A stretch of 64,000 nucleotides of DNA from Saccharospirillum sp. (GTDB lineage: Bacteria; Pseudomonadota; Gammaproteobacteria; Pseudomonadales; Natronospirillaceae). The notes beneath the pieces are model-generated. The model made no database searches and had not been told where the DNA came from. It was given only the letters and a program-made list of their open reading frames with translations. Position 1 is the first letter of the stretch. Each line of letters starts with the position of its first letter. Both the position numbers and the translations under genes were made by a program. Below, in pieces: positions 25,366-34,200 of this stretch. The stretch lies in the NCBI GenBank assembly GCA_018402545.1, contig JAGYIL010000001.1, positions 744,001-808,000 of the forward strand, given 5' to 3'.

Positions 25366-26700
25366 TCATTCCTGAGGTAACCGATCTACCCATCGCCGAC
25401 ACCAATACAAACCCGCTAACCCAATCATCGCACTGCCCACGCCCTGGCCAATCAGCACGCCTGGTGCACCGAACCAGTGAGCGCCCAGCCACACGAAGGG
25501 AATGGTAAACACCGTGGCCTTGAGTACGTTAAACAGGGTTGAAGTTTTGGGCGCGCCCAGGTTGTTGAACAGGGCGTTGGTTACAAAGGTGATGCCGTTG
25601 AAGACGAACACCGCACTCAACCCCAGCGTAAACCAGCGAATCAGCTCTGCGGCCTGACTTGAGGCCTGGAACAACCAGATAATCGGCTGTGTTAGTGCCG
25701 CCAGAGCAAGGCAGACGACGAGGCAGTAGCGCAATACAAAGCGGACGGATTCAGTGAGCACATCGCTAACTCTATCGTAAGCGCCAGCACCCCAGTTCTG
25801 CCCTGCAATGGGCCCCACCACGCCAGATAACGCAAACAACGCAACAAAGGCTACTTGCTGCAAGCGGGTAATGATGGCGAAGCCAGCCACAGCGGCATCG
25901 CCGAACTGGGCCATGGCAGCTGTTACAAACGCCAGGCCGATGGGTGTCGCCAGGTTGGTGAGTACGGAAGGCACGGCAATGCTGCTGATGGTGGGGAAGT
26001 CTCTCGGTACCGCGTTCGCGCCGGGCCAGGATAGCATTCGGTACTGGTGCAGTTTGTACAGGCCATAGCCGAAGATGGTTAGCCGGGCAGCGGCGCTTGC
26101 AATGGCCGCCCCGGTCAGGTCGAGTTTCAGGCCGAAAATCAGAATCGGGTCGAGTATGGCATTAACGATGGCACCGCTCAGGGTGACCCAGAGCGCCCCC
26201 CTGGCATCCCCTTTGGCCCGCATCACGCCGCCAGCCGCCATCCCAATGGAGACAGGCACAAAGGTGGGCAGAATGATGGCGAGGTAGTTGGAGGCCTGTT
26301 CCAGCGTATAACCCTGGGCACCCAGTAACGCCAGTATCGACTCTCGCCACAGCCAGACAGAGCCGGCGACCAGGGTGGTAATGATGAGGATCAAAACGAA
26401 GCTACTGGCGATCAGTTCACGCGCACGGTCGACTTGGTTGGCACCCAAAGCCCGGGAGACGGTGGCACCGACAGCGATGGTCAGCCCAATGCTGAGCGAT
26501 TGGCAGAAAAACAGGATGGACGCTGCAAAGCCAATAGCGGCGGCCAGTTCGCGTTCGCCGAGCAGGGAGATGAAGAAGAGGTCGACAAAATCGACCGCGA
26601 ACAAGGCCAGCAGACCCAGCCCGCCAGAGACCGTCATGCGATGAATGTGGGCGGAGACGGGCCCGGAAAGGTAGCCGGCCGGGGCGTTAGAGGTGGTCAT
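25366..26700 (-). CDS. MATE-family multidrug efflux protein
   Basis: 444 residues with about twelve membrane helices and an internal duplication. The motif region PVSIGMAAGGVMRAKGDARGA and the later SGVVGPIAGQNWGAGAYDRV, plus GLSAVFVFNGITFVTNALFN, fit the DinF/NorM-type MATE transporters, which exchange drugs or organic cations for sodium or protons. ATG 26700 is the first possible start. No regulator is adjacent; the 429 bp upstream are empty. Confidence 0.88.
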   Translation of the reverse strand: MTTSNAPAGYLSGPVSAHIHRMTVSGGLGLLALFAVDFVDLFFISLLGERELAAAIGFAASILFFCQSLSIGLTIAVGATVSRALGANQVDRARELIASSFVLILIITTLVAGSVWLWRESILALLGAQGYTLEQASNYLAIILPTFVPVSIGMAAGGVMRAKGDARGALWVTLSGAIVNAILDPILIFGLKLDLTGAAIASAAARLTIFGYGLYKLHQYRMLSWPGANAVPRDFPTISSIAVPSVLTNLATPIGLAFVTAAMAQFGDAAVAGFAIITRLQQVAFVALFALSGVVGPIAGQNWGAGAYDRVSDVLTESVRFVLRYCLVVCLALAALTQPIIWLFQASSQAAELIRWFTLGLSAVFVFNGITFVTNALFNNLGAPKTSTLFNVLKATVFTIPFVWLGAHWFGAPGVLIGQGVGSAMIGLAGLYWCRRWVDRLPQE

Positions 26701-27129
26701 AAATTATTCCGGAAAGGTGATGGCTCAGGCACGATTATTGGTTTACGTGCCAGTTCAAGGCATGGTTCATCGGTATATTGGACTCAAGGCTATTGCTGGC
26801 ATGCGGCAAGATGCCACATTTGGAGGGGTTGGTCACTTACTCGGCTGCGAAATGTTATGACGCCTGCCGCTTTCTGGCATTTCGAAAATGCCGTATAGCC
26901 GGGGGAATGGGAGAGGGGGTACGGACCATGCGGAAAGTTCTGTCATTGTTCACTTTGCCAGCGCGCCCTGAGCTTGGTTGCCAAACCTTGAAATAGCGGT
27001 GCTATCTCTGGGGTTCTACACCTAGCTCGGAACTTGTTGGCGTTGTTCCCTGTAAAATAGGGCTTCGACAGCGAACAGCTTACGAAAATTGGGTAGGTGC
27101 TCAACAAGATCCTTGTCGAGCCGGTGAGC
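26701..27129. other. Long intergenic gap, no gene seen
   Basis: 429 bp between the MATE start and the end of the next gene, both on the minus strand. Short open frames exist but lack ribosome binding sites and protein-like composition. A GCTTGGTTGCCAAACC stretch near 26970 resembles the tails following repeat copies B and F, but no palindromic core is present. Otherwise nothing recognised. Confidence 0.4.
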
Positions 27130-27543
27130 TCACTCGACTGTGCACTGTTGTTGCACTTCTGCGGTTTGAGAGGTTCTAGAATCACGAATTCCCTTCAATT
27201 CGTTGGCACGCTCCATGTCACCTTCATCCATCGCGGCTACAATCGCTTGATAGTTCTCATAGGCGATGGTGCTTTCATAAAACAATACTTCATCTGATAA
27301 GTCAGAGAGCTGTGTCTCGAAGCACTCGCAATCTAATTGTGCAGCAGCTCCTTGTGCCGTACATTGCGTGACCATTCTTTGCCTGGCTTGATCGAGAAAG
27401 CCAGCTTCCACGGCCTGTTCGAACTTGGCTTTACGGTCAGTATCTGTATAGAACTCTTCCATCGTGGTTTGAGCATGGACTGATACGGTAACGATTGATG
27501 CGATACAGAATGCCAGTGCTTTCTGGCAGTATGAAAATGTCAT
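27130..27543 (-). CDS. Hypothetical secreted protein with four cysteines
   Basis: 137 residues. A signal peptide of about 25 residues ends at VSVHA, followed by a soluble helical, acidic domain with the Cys-rich segment TQCTAQGAAAQLDCECFE and a Cys near the C terminus, suggesting disulfides in the periplasm. No family recognised. ATG 27543 is followed by an uncharged start, then CQKALAF; a purine-rich ribosome binding site (AAGGAGC) precedes it. It is on the minus strand next to the immunity gene array but does not look like an immunity protein. Confidence 0.65.
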   Translation of the reverse strand: MTFSYCQKALAFCIASIVTVSVHAQTTMEEFYTDTDRKAKFEQAVEAGFLDQARQRMVTQCTAQGAAAQLDCECFETQLSDLSDEVLFYESTIAYENYQAIVAAMDEGDMERANELKGIRDSRTSQTAEVQQQCTVE

Positions 27544-27829
27544 GATTGCTCCTTATAGTGTATTGGCTGGGAACTCCTTTTTAAGACCCCATGCACAGAT
27601 ACATATAATGTCATCTGCTGCCGTTCGAGGCCATGACCTCCAATCAAATTTGTGATGCCGTTTGCAGAGATACCCTGGCCGTAATTTACATGATCCTTAT
27701 CCATCAATCTTTCCCGGTATTATGGCTGTGTAATCCCTTTGGGTATACGCGCGTGGACCGCATTTTTGGATGCATTCTAAGCAGAATTCAGAAGGGTGAA
27801 GCCAAAAATTTTTTGGCTTTAAGATTGGC

Positions 27830-28225
27830 TTATACTATTCGCTCATCGGTGTATCCTTCTATTCTTTCTAATGTGAGAAATCGAGATGAGCAAGACATTA
27901 TGTGCTCGTTTTTTTTATAAGCATTAATAAGTATATAATCATCTAACCTTTCAATCGTTAGATTGCAAACCATTCCAGGGCTCCATTTTAATACTTTGAC
28001 ATCAATGTCAACTGATTGGCTAAGTGTATATCTGATGGCGTTACACCCTCGTTCTTTCCATTTCTTCGGATACGTCATGGGTAAGGATAGGTAGTTACAT
28101 GCGAGATTTACTGCAGGACCGTCGTGTAACAATATTGACATCAGCTCAATGTTTTCAGTGGAAAGTTCACCTCCTGTTACCATTTCTAATATCTTAGGGT
28201 TGGTTAGCAGCGAAAGAATAGTCAT
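27830..28225 (-). CDS. Putative immunity protein, Imm50-like
   Basis: 131 residues, AT-rich, no signal or membrane segment. The segment IELMSILLHDGPAVNLACNY followed by PKKWKERGCNAIRYTLSQ resembles the Imm50 family of polymorphic-toxin immunity proteins, which I recall from their DGP...L and KW...N patterns. This is pattern recognition and not a computed match. Its position as the last small minus-strand gene of the array downstream of rhs supports an immunity role. The cognate toxin is absent. Confidence 0.55.
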   Translation of the reverse strand: MTILSLLTNPKILEMVTGGELSTENIELMSILLHDGPAVNLACNYLSLPMTYPKKWKERGCNAIRYTLSQSVDIDVKVLKWSPGMVCNLTIERLDDYILINAYKKNEHIMSCSSRFLTLERIEGYTDERIV

Positions 28226-28297
28226 TTTTTACCTCTATTTAATTTTGGAAGCGTGCAATGTTACTTAAGTTGTATTGGCCCTAAATCACGCATCCAG

Positions 28298-28744
28298 CTA
28301 GCTGATTTTTAATTTTCTTAGCCACTTTTTCGCATCACCTAGCGCCATGAGAATTCCCGAGTGGTTCTCGCCAATCAGAAACTTCATGCTTTCATCAAAA
28401 AGTACAAACTCAATGTAATAGCTTAATTCCTCCAACACTTTGGGAACTTCATTCCCATGCTCAAACATAATGCCTCGTTGGTCATGACGTTCAGGGATTA
28501 GAAGGTAGGCTTTATTTTCTGTCATAAAGCTCGGTAGATACTTGTCGGCTTCATCGGTTTGCATCCCTTCACCATCGTAAAACTCAATCCCTCTAGACAG
28601 GCTGACCTTAGGGTAAAACACTGAGAACTTGCTTCTCAGGGTGTGTGCAAAGGTTTCGTCCAAAATCGATAATTGAATGCCATTCTGGTTGGCCAAGCCA
28701 ACTATGTCTTCAAAAATATAGGAAAATGGTGGCTTTTTCTTCAT
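28298..28744 (-). CDS. Putative orphan immunity protein, DUF6756-like
   Basis: 148 residues without signal peptide. It opens KKKPPFSYIFEDIV and has the strand-rich segments TENKAYLLIPERHDQRGIMF and MKFLIGENHSGILMALGD, then a basic C-terminal helix. I think of the DUF6756 family from the GENHSG-type ending, without certainty. ATG 28744 is preceded by GGGCTCC-type sequence with weak RBS. Size, AT-rich composition and placement in the minus-strand row behind rhs suggest an immunity gene left from an earlier toxin. Confidence 0.5.
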   Translation of the reverse strand: MKKKPPFSYIFEDIVGLANQNGIQLSILDETFAHTLRSKFSVFYPKVSLSRGIEFYDGEGMQTDEADKYLPSFMTENKAYLLIPERHDQRGIMFEHGNEVPKVLEELSYYIEFVLFDESMKFLIGENHSGILMALGDAKKWLRKLKIS

Positions 28745-28799
28745 AGTGGAGCCCTTGAAGCAAGAAAATTTTCAATAAAGAATGGCCTCTTGTTGAGGC

Positions 28800-29216
28800 T
28801 CACCTGAAGTTTAAGACCTCCTGTATGATTGTAACTTCTTTCGCATTCCCTGCTGTTGCATCCTCGTCATCTAGAGAAGCTGAAATTACATTCAGTATTT
28901 CAGAAGCCTTTAAAAATGCGTCGTTATCTGAAAGCTTAAGTTTTTTTGCATTTGGCCAAAGAATGATGATTCTTTTTTTCGTTAGCTCTTCTAGTCCGGA
29001 CCATAGCGAATCTGATAGTGCATCCCAATTGTTATCGCTATGTAACATTGGGTCCAATGGCAGAGTGTTCTTCACTGCTTTAAAAAACTCAGTTCGACTG
29101 TTGATGTTCTTCGGTAACAAAAATAGTGTCCAGCTATCAAATATTGATTTTATATTATCAATATCAAGCTGATATACTTCATTCAGTCCAAGATTAAGTC
29201 GATTCACTATGATCAC
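28800..29216 (-). CDS. Barstar-family ribonuclease inhibitor (orphan immunity)
   Basis: 138 residues. The core NIKSIFDSWTLFLLPKNINS, a helix with EFFKAVKNTLPLDP, and above all NNWDALSDSLWSGLEEL followed by the hydrophobic strand IIILW match barstar, in which this helix (with Asp and Trp) plugs the active site of barnase-type RNases. Family identification is good. No barnase-like toxin is present in the window: the Rhs C terminus is of another kind. It therefore looks like a defence gene against siblings carrying a different Rhs tip. Confidence 0.75.
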   Translation of the reverse strand: MIIVNRLNLGLNEVYQLDIDNIKSIFDSWTLFLLPKNINSRTEFFKAVKNTLPLDPMLHSDNNWDALSDSLWSGLEELTKKRIIILWPNAKKLKLSDNDAFLKASEILNVISASLDDEDATAGNAKEVTIIQEVLNFR

Positions 29217-29288
29217 CTTGTGTGAATATACTGAGGATTTCCAGAGTCACGGTGGTTAGTCGAAGTGTAGTACTATTACTCGGTTTGC

Positions 29289-29633
29289 TCAGATTGACCA
29301 CGGCGCTAGCAACTCGGACTTCCAGGCTATAAAATCGTCGATTGTATATAGAAATTCTTGGTCGGTGGCCAGTAGGTCCGCTGCGCCCAGACCCTCAAGC
29401 ACTTTCCATACTGTATCATCAGTTTTACGAATGCTATCGCTATTGATGATAGATATAGCCCAGCCCGACACTTGCTTTCTGGAGATACTGCCCGCTATGA
29501 ACTGATCCAGTATATTAAGTATCTCTATTCGTTTAGGTAATGACTGTTCCAATATAGTATCCGTGCTAATTGCATGACTACCATGATTCGGCTCATGGAG
29601 CAGAGAATGGTTCTGGTATGGCCCGTTCTTCAC
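29289..29633 (-). CDS. Putative immunity protein of the SREEVS-type
   Basis: 114 residues from GTG 29633, although the conserved-looking part begins near residue 30 (LPKRIEILNILDQFIAGSIS) and the preceding part may be non-coding. It continues RKQVSGWAISII, then DDTVWKVLEGLGAADLL and FLYTIDDFIAWKSEL. The arrangement of an IS-R-xxVSxWA helix, a VWxxLxxLxGADL helix and a final YxxxDFxxW helix recurs in small proteins behind polymorphic toxins. Function inferred from context. The true start could be a later TTG (LEQSLPK). Confidence 0.5.
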   Translation of the reverse strand: MKNGPYQNHSLLHEPNHGSHAISTDTILEQSLPKRIEILNILDQFIAGSISRKQVSGWAISIINSDSIRKTDDTVWKVLEGLGAADLLATDQEFLYTIDDFIAWKSELLAPWSI

Positions 29634-29655
29634 ATCTTTATACAGGCACTGGAGT

Positions 29656-30027
29656 CTATATATTTGTTGGGCTGAGCGTCAGTTCTTTAGCGCAAATTTC
29701 AACCCATCCGGAAATGCCTTTTTGCATACATTCAACATCTAACATAACGATGCTACCTACAAAATCGACAACTAGAACATCACTCTCTTGAGAAACGACT
29801 TTTGCAGCCAATATGTAGTGATTGTCAGTTTCAACGATTTTATAACCCATATCCTGAGCAGCACTAACATTCACAGTCCATTCCGAGCAATCGTCAATAT
29901 CGAGCTCAACATCAAGTGATTCTCCGACCAGAGGTAAGTCACCCCGCCAGATCGCCAAGCTTACTCCTGCAGAACACTTGAAGCGAATTTTTGATCCATT
30001 TTCGGTACTAAGAACCTGTATTTCCAT
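29656..30027 (-). CDS. Hypothetical protein, putative orphan immunity
   Basis: 123 residues, beta-rich and acidic (GESLDVELDIDDCSEWTVNV, VSQESDVLVVDFVGSIVMLD), no signal peptide. I do not recognise the family. The ATG lies about 60 bp after the recognisable end of the decayed Rhs core fragment at 30090-30312, in the position an immunity gene would have relative to that old toxin. Its stop is 23 bp before the next gene. Confidence 0.5.
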   Translation of the reverse strand: MEIQVLSTENGSKIRFKCSAGVSLAIWRGDLPLVGESLDVELDIDDCSEWTVNVSAAQDMGYKIVETDNHYILAAKVVSQESDVLVVDFVGSIVMLDVECMQKGISGWVEICAKELTLSPTNI

Positions 30028-30089
30028 AATTAACTAATCGGGAGTGAGATTCGAAAAGTTGTGTTCTCAAGTTTCATGATGCTCTTTTA

Positions 30090-30312
30090 GGGCCGTAGTG
30101 TCGATGCAGGCTCGGATACAACCTTGTTTCAAGACTGTTATGATCCTGCTAACGAGAGGGATGATTCAACGGAAAACCAACCCTCGAGTGAATGAACGTA
30201 GCAGTTGTGTTCCATGTCTTTCCGTAAGTCTTGTGGCCACTACTCCAAAGCTATTTCTCAGGTTTTTGTGTGCCCGAGTGATCTTAGGAAAGCCATGTAG
30301 CTTGGTAGTCCT
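30090..30312 (-). pseudogene. Decayed rhs core fragment
   Basis: The minus strand aligns with the conserved core-tip region of the intact rhs gene at about 31740-31955. The blocks GTACAACCCCGTTTC (intact) and ATACAACCTTGTTTC (here), GATCGAACGGAAACCCA and GATTCAACGGAAAACCA, and GTCTTCCCATAAATCTC against GTCTTTCCGTAAGTCTT occur in the same order and spacing. In the intact protein they encode the region from SSDHEIYGKTRD to PFDPGLRQQGQY and GLYQNCYRFYDP. The fragment has stops and shifts in all frames. It marks an earlier Rhs tip whose toxin part has been lost. Confidence 0.75.
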
Positions 30313-30754
30313 ATACAGTAAAATTACTAGATATTGCCAGAGTTTCTCCTCCATCATATTCACAAAAATGACTAAAGTGAGGTTTGATAACCTCAGTTAG
30401 TTCAGCTCCAAACATATATCGCATACCTGGCGCTTTCCAATAGACCATATCCAATTCCAAGAGAGCGAAGTCGATGTCGCAAATTATTCCAGATTGATCA
30501 GGAGTGAATGTGAAGATCATGTGTGAGTCGTGCGAAATCAAAGTTTGCTCTACAGCACGGTTAGGGCTCCTTGGTTCAGATAAATTGCTTAAAGTAACCT
30601 TTAGGTGATCAATCCTTGACCAGTCAATTCTCCCAGACAAAGTCCACTCTAGAGAATCTAAGTATGAATAAAATTCCCCTATGATGCTGGCAGGCACGAT
30701 ATGTGCTTGGTTCGCGGCTATTATTCCTTTGATGTGTTCGCTTTCTATATACAT
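30311..30754 (-). CDS. Hypothetical protein, putative immunity protein
   Basis: 147 residues starting MYIESEHIKGIIAANQAHIV, no signal peptide, mixed alpha/beta with an acidic strand-rich centre (SGIICDIDFALLELDMVYWK). Family not recognised. It follows the cognate immunity gene after a 97-bp gap that holds a truncated coding fragment, and its 3' end abuts the decayed rhs fragment. Probably an immunity gene acquired with a former toxin module. Confidence 0.5.
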   Translation of the reverse strand: MYIESEHIKGIIAANQAHIVPASIIGEFYSYLDSLEWTLSGRIDWSRIDHLKVTLSNLSEPRSPNRAVEQTLISHDSHMIFTFTPDQSGIICDIDFALLELDMVYWKAPGMRYMFGAELTEVIKPHFSHFCEYDGGETLAISSNFTV

Positions 30755-30763
30755 TAAATCTCT

Positions 30764-30865
30764 CTAAGGAAAGTGCTCAAGCAACTGCAGGAAATCATCG
30801 TATGTTCCTCCGGATACCTGATTTGCGTTAAAGAACCAATTGCCACTGACTTTAATCTGTGATCT
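30764..30865 (-). pseudogene. C-terminal fragment of a lost small protein
   Basis: An open stretch without a start codon, reading QIKVSGNWFFNANQVSGG and ending QLLEHFP before a TAG at 30764-30766. Its amino acid composition looks like a real protein tail. It begins inside the inverted repeat at 30839-30887 that also contains the end of the upstream immunity gene, which suggests that a recombination event joined the two pieces here. Confidence 0.45.
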
Positions 30866-30887
30866 CTATCTTAAAGTCAGTGGCAAT
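30839..30887. repeat. Perfect inverted repeat at the end of the cognate immunity gene
   Basis: ATTGCCACTGACTTTA (30839-30854) and TAAAGTCAGTGGCAAT (30872-30887) are perfectly complementary with a 17-base loop that contains the last codons of the immunity gene. No T-run follows on the minus strand (TTGGTTCTTTAACG), so it is a weak terminator at best. It may instead be the scar of a recombination junction. Confidence 0.7.
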
Positions 30888-31241
30888 GATCTTTAGCATC
30901 TGATCGTATGCGGATAGGTAGTACAAATTGAAATTGGTTGAATATGGTCGGAAGCTGCCGGTGAACCCATCTGTTTGTATGTCAAAGGAGGATGTTATTT
31001 CGGTTTCCCAGTCACACTGATCTATGTCTTGGCATTCATATGCTACAGGGCGGTTGAAGATCAAAACGAAATTCAACCAGTCCTTGCCTGTTTCATTGTC
31101 ACTACAAAGTGCTCCATTTATCGTGCCCTCAACTGATAGAGATTGGCCTCTTATTTCATGAGTTATCCTGTCAATATATATCCCATCTCGACCATTAATG
31201 ACTCCTACGGGAGTTGTAATGCTTCTTATCATTCCTGTCAT
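30852..31241 (-). CDS. Predicted cognate immunity protein of the Rhs toxin
   Basis: 129 residues. Its ATG (31241-31239) overlaps the rhs stop TGA (31240-31238) as ATGA, the tight coupling typical of a toxin with its immunity gene. The protein is cytoplasmic by sequence, with a beta-rich N terminus (SLSVEGTINGALCSDNETG), an acidic Asp/Glu-rich middle and a C-terminal strand (KIIATDFKIEITD). The family is not recognised. That it neutralises this Rhs tip is an inference from position, which is strong for this class of loci. Confidence 0.65.
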   Translation of the reverse strand: MTGMIRSITTPVGVINGRDGIYIDRITHEIRGQSLSVEGTINGALCSDNETGKDWLNFVLIFNRPVAYECQDIDQCDWETEITSSFDIQTDGFTGSFRPYSTNFNLYYLSAYDQMLKIIATDFKIEITD

Positions 31242-34200
31242 TGCCGGACTCCAGGTAGCCCACCACCATTTGCAGTGCTAAAGCGTCTATTTAGGTTGAT
31301 ATTATTAAGTTCTTCCACGGTAGCCCATCTTGAGTTGACATGTACATTGGCGACTCGCGCAGCATACAAACGCCGATTGTCTATGCTGAATACACTATGT
31401 TCACCTACCCCTTGGGCTGCCAGCTTGTCTTGTACCGTATTGGGTAGATCACGAAAGCGAACTATGCGTATGGGTTCAACATTTTGTGCATAGCTGGGGT
31501 CGTTCTTGAGCCGCCAAACCAGATCGTTAATGTTGTTGCCATCCTCAAATTCTGGGTTAATGCTGTTCTGACTAAATTGGATAGTTCTCGAATCCCTAAG
31601 AAATCCAAGTTTAGGGCATTCTTTCGAGCTCAAGCCCAGCGGGTCAACGTAGCCAATAGGATTTAGGGTGTATTGGTATGCGTTGAGTCCACCCAGCAAC
31701 CCAATAGGGTCCTGAGTTAGGTAACGACCAGAAAGCGGATCATAGAACCGATAACAGTTCTGGTACAACCCCGTTTCGGCATCCTCATATTGCCCTTGTT
31801 GGCGAAGGCCAGGATCGAACGGAAACCCAGTCACCGGGTGGGTGAGTGCGACCTTGGTGTCTCTGGTCTTCCCATAAATCTCGTGATCGCTACTCCACAC
31901 CTCTTTCCCGGTCTCCCGGGAATACAGCGCCTTGGGCGTGCCTGCATGATCGCAGTCTACATCATGAAGCCCCAGTTTCTCGTCCCACAGTGCCACCGGT
32001 ACGTGGGTGCCGAGTTCGTAAAAATACACCCGGTTGTTCTTCGGTTTGAAGTCGGTGCCGATGTGGCGTACCTGGATTAGGGTTTGGCCCTGCCAGACGT
32101 AGGCTTCGCGGTAGCGTAGTTTGAACTCGGCCGGCTCCGGTTTTTTCTCCGGTTGGTGGCGGCTGTATGGGTTTATAGGTTGTTCCGGCTCGGGGGTCAC
32201 CCAGCCCTGGACGGCTTTGTCGATTCTGCGGCCGAGGGCGTCGTAGCGGAAACTTAGGCGTTGTTGCAGGACGCCGTTTTTGTAGTCTTCTATGCAAATC
32301 AGTTGGTGTTTGGCGTTGTAGCTGAGCCGTTGTTCTAGCTTTTTATTGGTGCCGCGTTGAATGCGGACCAGGTTACCGTGTTCGTCGTATTCAAAATGCC
32401 GGTCGCCGTGGAACGGGAGGCGGTTGTCGAGCAGGGTGTCCAGGCCTTCCGGTAGGCGGTTGCCGGCCGGGTCTGTCTGTTCTTTGTGAACGGTTCGGGT
32501 GCTGTTGCCCAGGAGCCGTTCTTCAACTTGGGTGAGTTGATCGATGGGGTCGTAGGCGAAGCGGCGTTGGCCCCGGTGTTGGTCGTCGATCCGGTTGATG
32601 CGGCCGTGTTCGTCGAAGCCGTAGCGGCGGTCTTGCAGCGCGGTCGGCGTTGGGTTGTGCAGTGCCTCGGTTGGGTCTTGCGTGGGCCGGTCTGCGTCGG
32701 TCGCTTTTATACGGCGGTAACGGCTGAGGCGTTGTTCGGGGTCGTAGTCCCACAGCAGTTGGTGCGCGCCCTGGTGGCGTTCGGTGACCTGGCCCAGTTT
32801 GTTGAGCCGTTGCTCCAGCAAGGGGGTGTCGGGTTCGCCCCAGCGTTGTGGTTGGTCGGGCAGGCTGACGCCGATGCGTTTTAGGGTGCCATCGAGGTGC
32901 CAGTTGTAGCATTCCTGCCAGCCGGGTTGGGTGAAGTCGTCGTGCAGGGTGGGCCATTTCTGACCGCTGAGTTTGGCGACGGTGGCGCTGTGATGCACGT
33001 TGCTCAGCTGCCCTTGAGCATTGTAATAAAGTTGCTGGCGGTGGCTGTAGGTGCGCACCTGGTTCATCCAGGCGGGGAAGTCCTGGCCGATGTGGTCGAG
33101 TGTTAGGCGGCCTGCAGCGTCGTATGCAAACTGGTGGTCGGCGTGTTCGTTGCGGGCCTTTATCAACTGCCCTGTGGCGCTGTAGTGGTATTCGGTCCAG
33201 GTAGTGGCGTCTGGCCGGTCGGCGTGTTGGTAGTGCTCGCGAATGAGTTGGCCGAGGGCGTTGCGTTCGAAGGTGGCTGTTATCGGGCCTTCGCTGAGGC
33301 CGATGAGGTGGCCGGCGTCATTGTAGTGGTAGTCGGTGGTGCGGCCGTCGACGCCGATTTCCCGGGTCAGGCGTTCGCAGCCGTCGTATTCGAAACGGTG
33401 CGCCTGGCCGTTGCCGTTGATGACGGCGGTGAGGTTGCGTTCGGTGTCGTACTGGTAGCGAATTTCCTGGCCGTTGGGCAGGATTTTGGCGTCGGGCTGG
33501 GCGAAGGGGCCGTAGCGCAGTTGGGTGGTGCGGCCGCCAGGGTCGGTTTGGCCGATTAGGCGACCGGCGTTGTCGTAGTCGTAGCGCCAGGCCTGGTTGT
33601 GTTCGTTTAGTTGGGTGATCAGCCGGCCGTGGTCGTCGTATTGGTAGTGTTGTTGCTGGCCGTTTTGGTCGGTGCGGGTATGCAATCGGCCCTGGTCGTC
33701 ATAGTCGAACCGGGTGTCGGCTATGGCGGTGATGCGTGGGTCGGCCAGTAGATTGGCGGCGCGTTCCTCGGGCAGCCGGCTCCAATCGTCGGGAAGCGAG
33801 GGAGCTGTTTCGCCTTCACGAGCGTCAATCACCAGGCACAGGTGGCGGGCGAGTTGGCCGCTGCGTTCGTCCCAGAGGTATCGGTTTTCTCTGCCTTGTG
33901 CGTCCCGGTGGGCGATCAGGTGGTCGCCCGCGTAGGCCCAGCGTTCCTCTGTGCCGTCCGGGTGGCGTAGGGCGGTTAGTTGGCCTTCGCTGTTGTAGTC
34001 GTATTGGGTGCGTTGCCCGAGCGGGTCGATGATCTGGCTCGGCTGTTGGCTGTCGTTCCAGTAGTGCAGGCGCACGTCGTGGCCGAGGGCGTCGGTGCGT
34101 TTTACCAGGCGGTCGCGGGCGTCGTACTCGAAGCGGGTAGCGTTGCCGAGCGGATCGGTGTGGGCTTGCAGTTGGCTCCGGCTGTTGTATTCCCAGCGCT

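Noticed and set aside
27633-27920. Plus-strand frame of 95 residues at the end of the immunity array
   Set aside because: No ribosome binding site, atypical composition, and it overlaps the 3' end of the better supported minus-strand gene at 27830.
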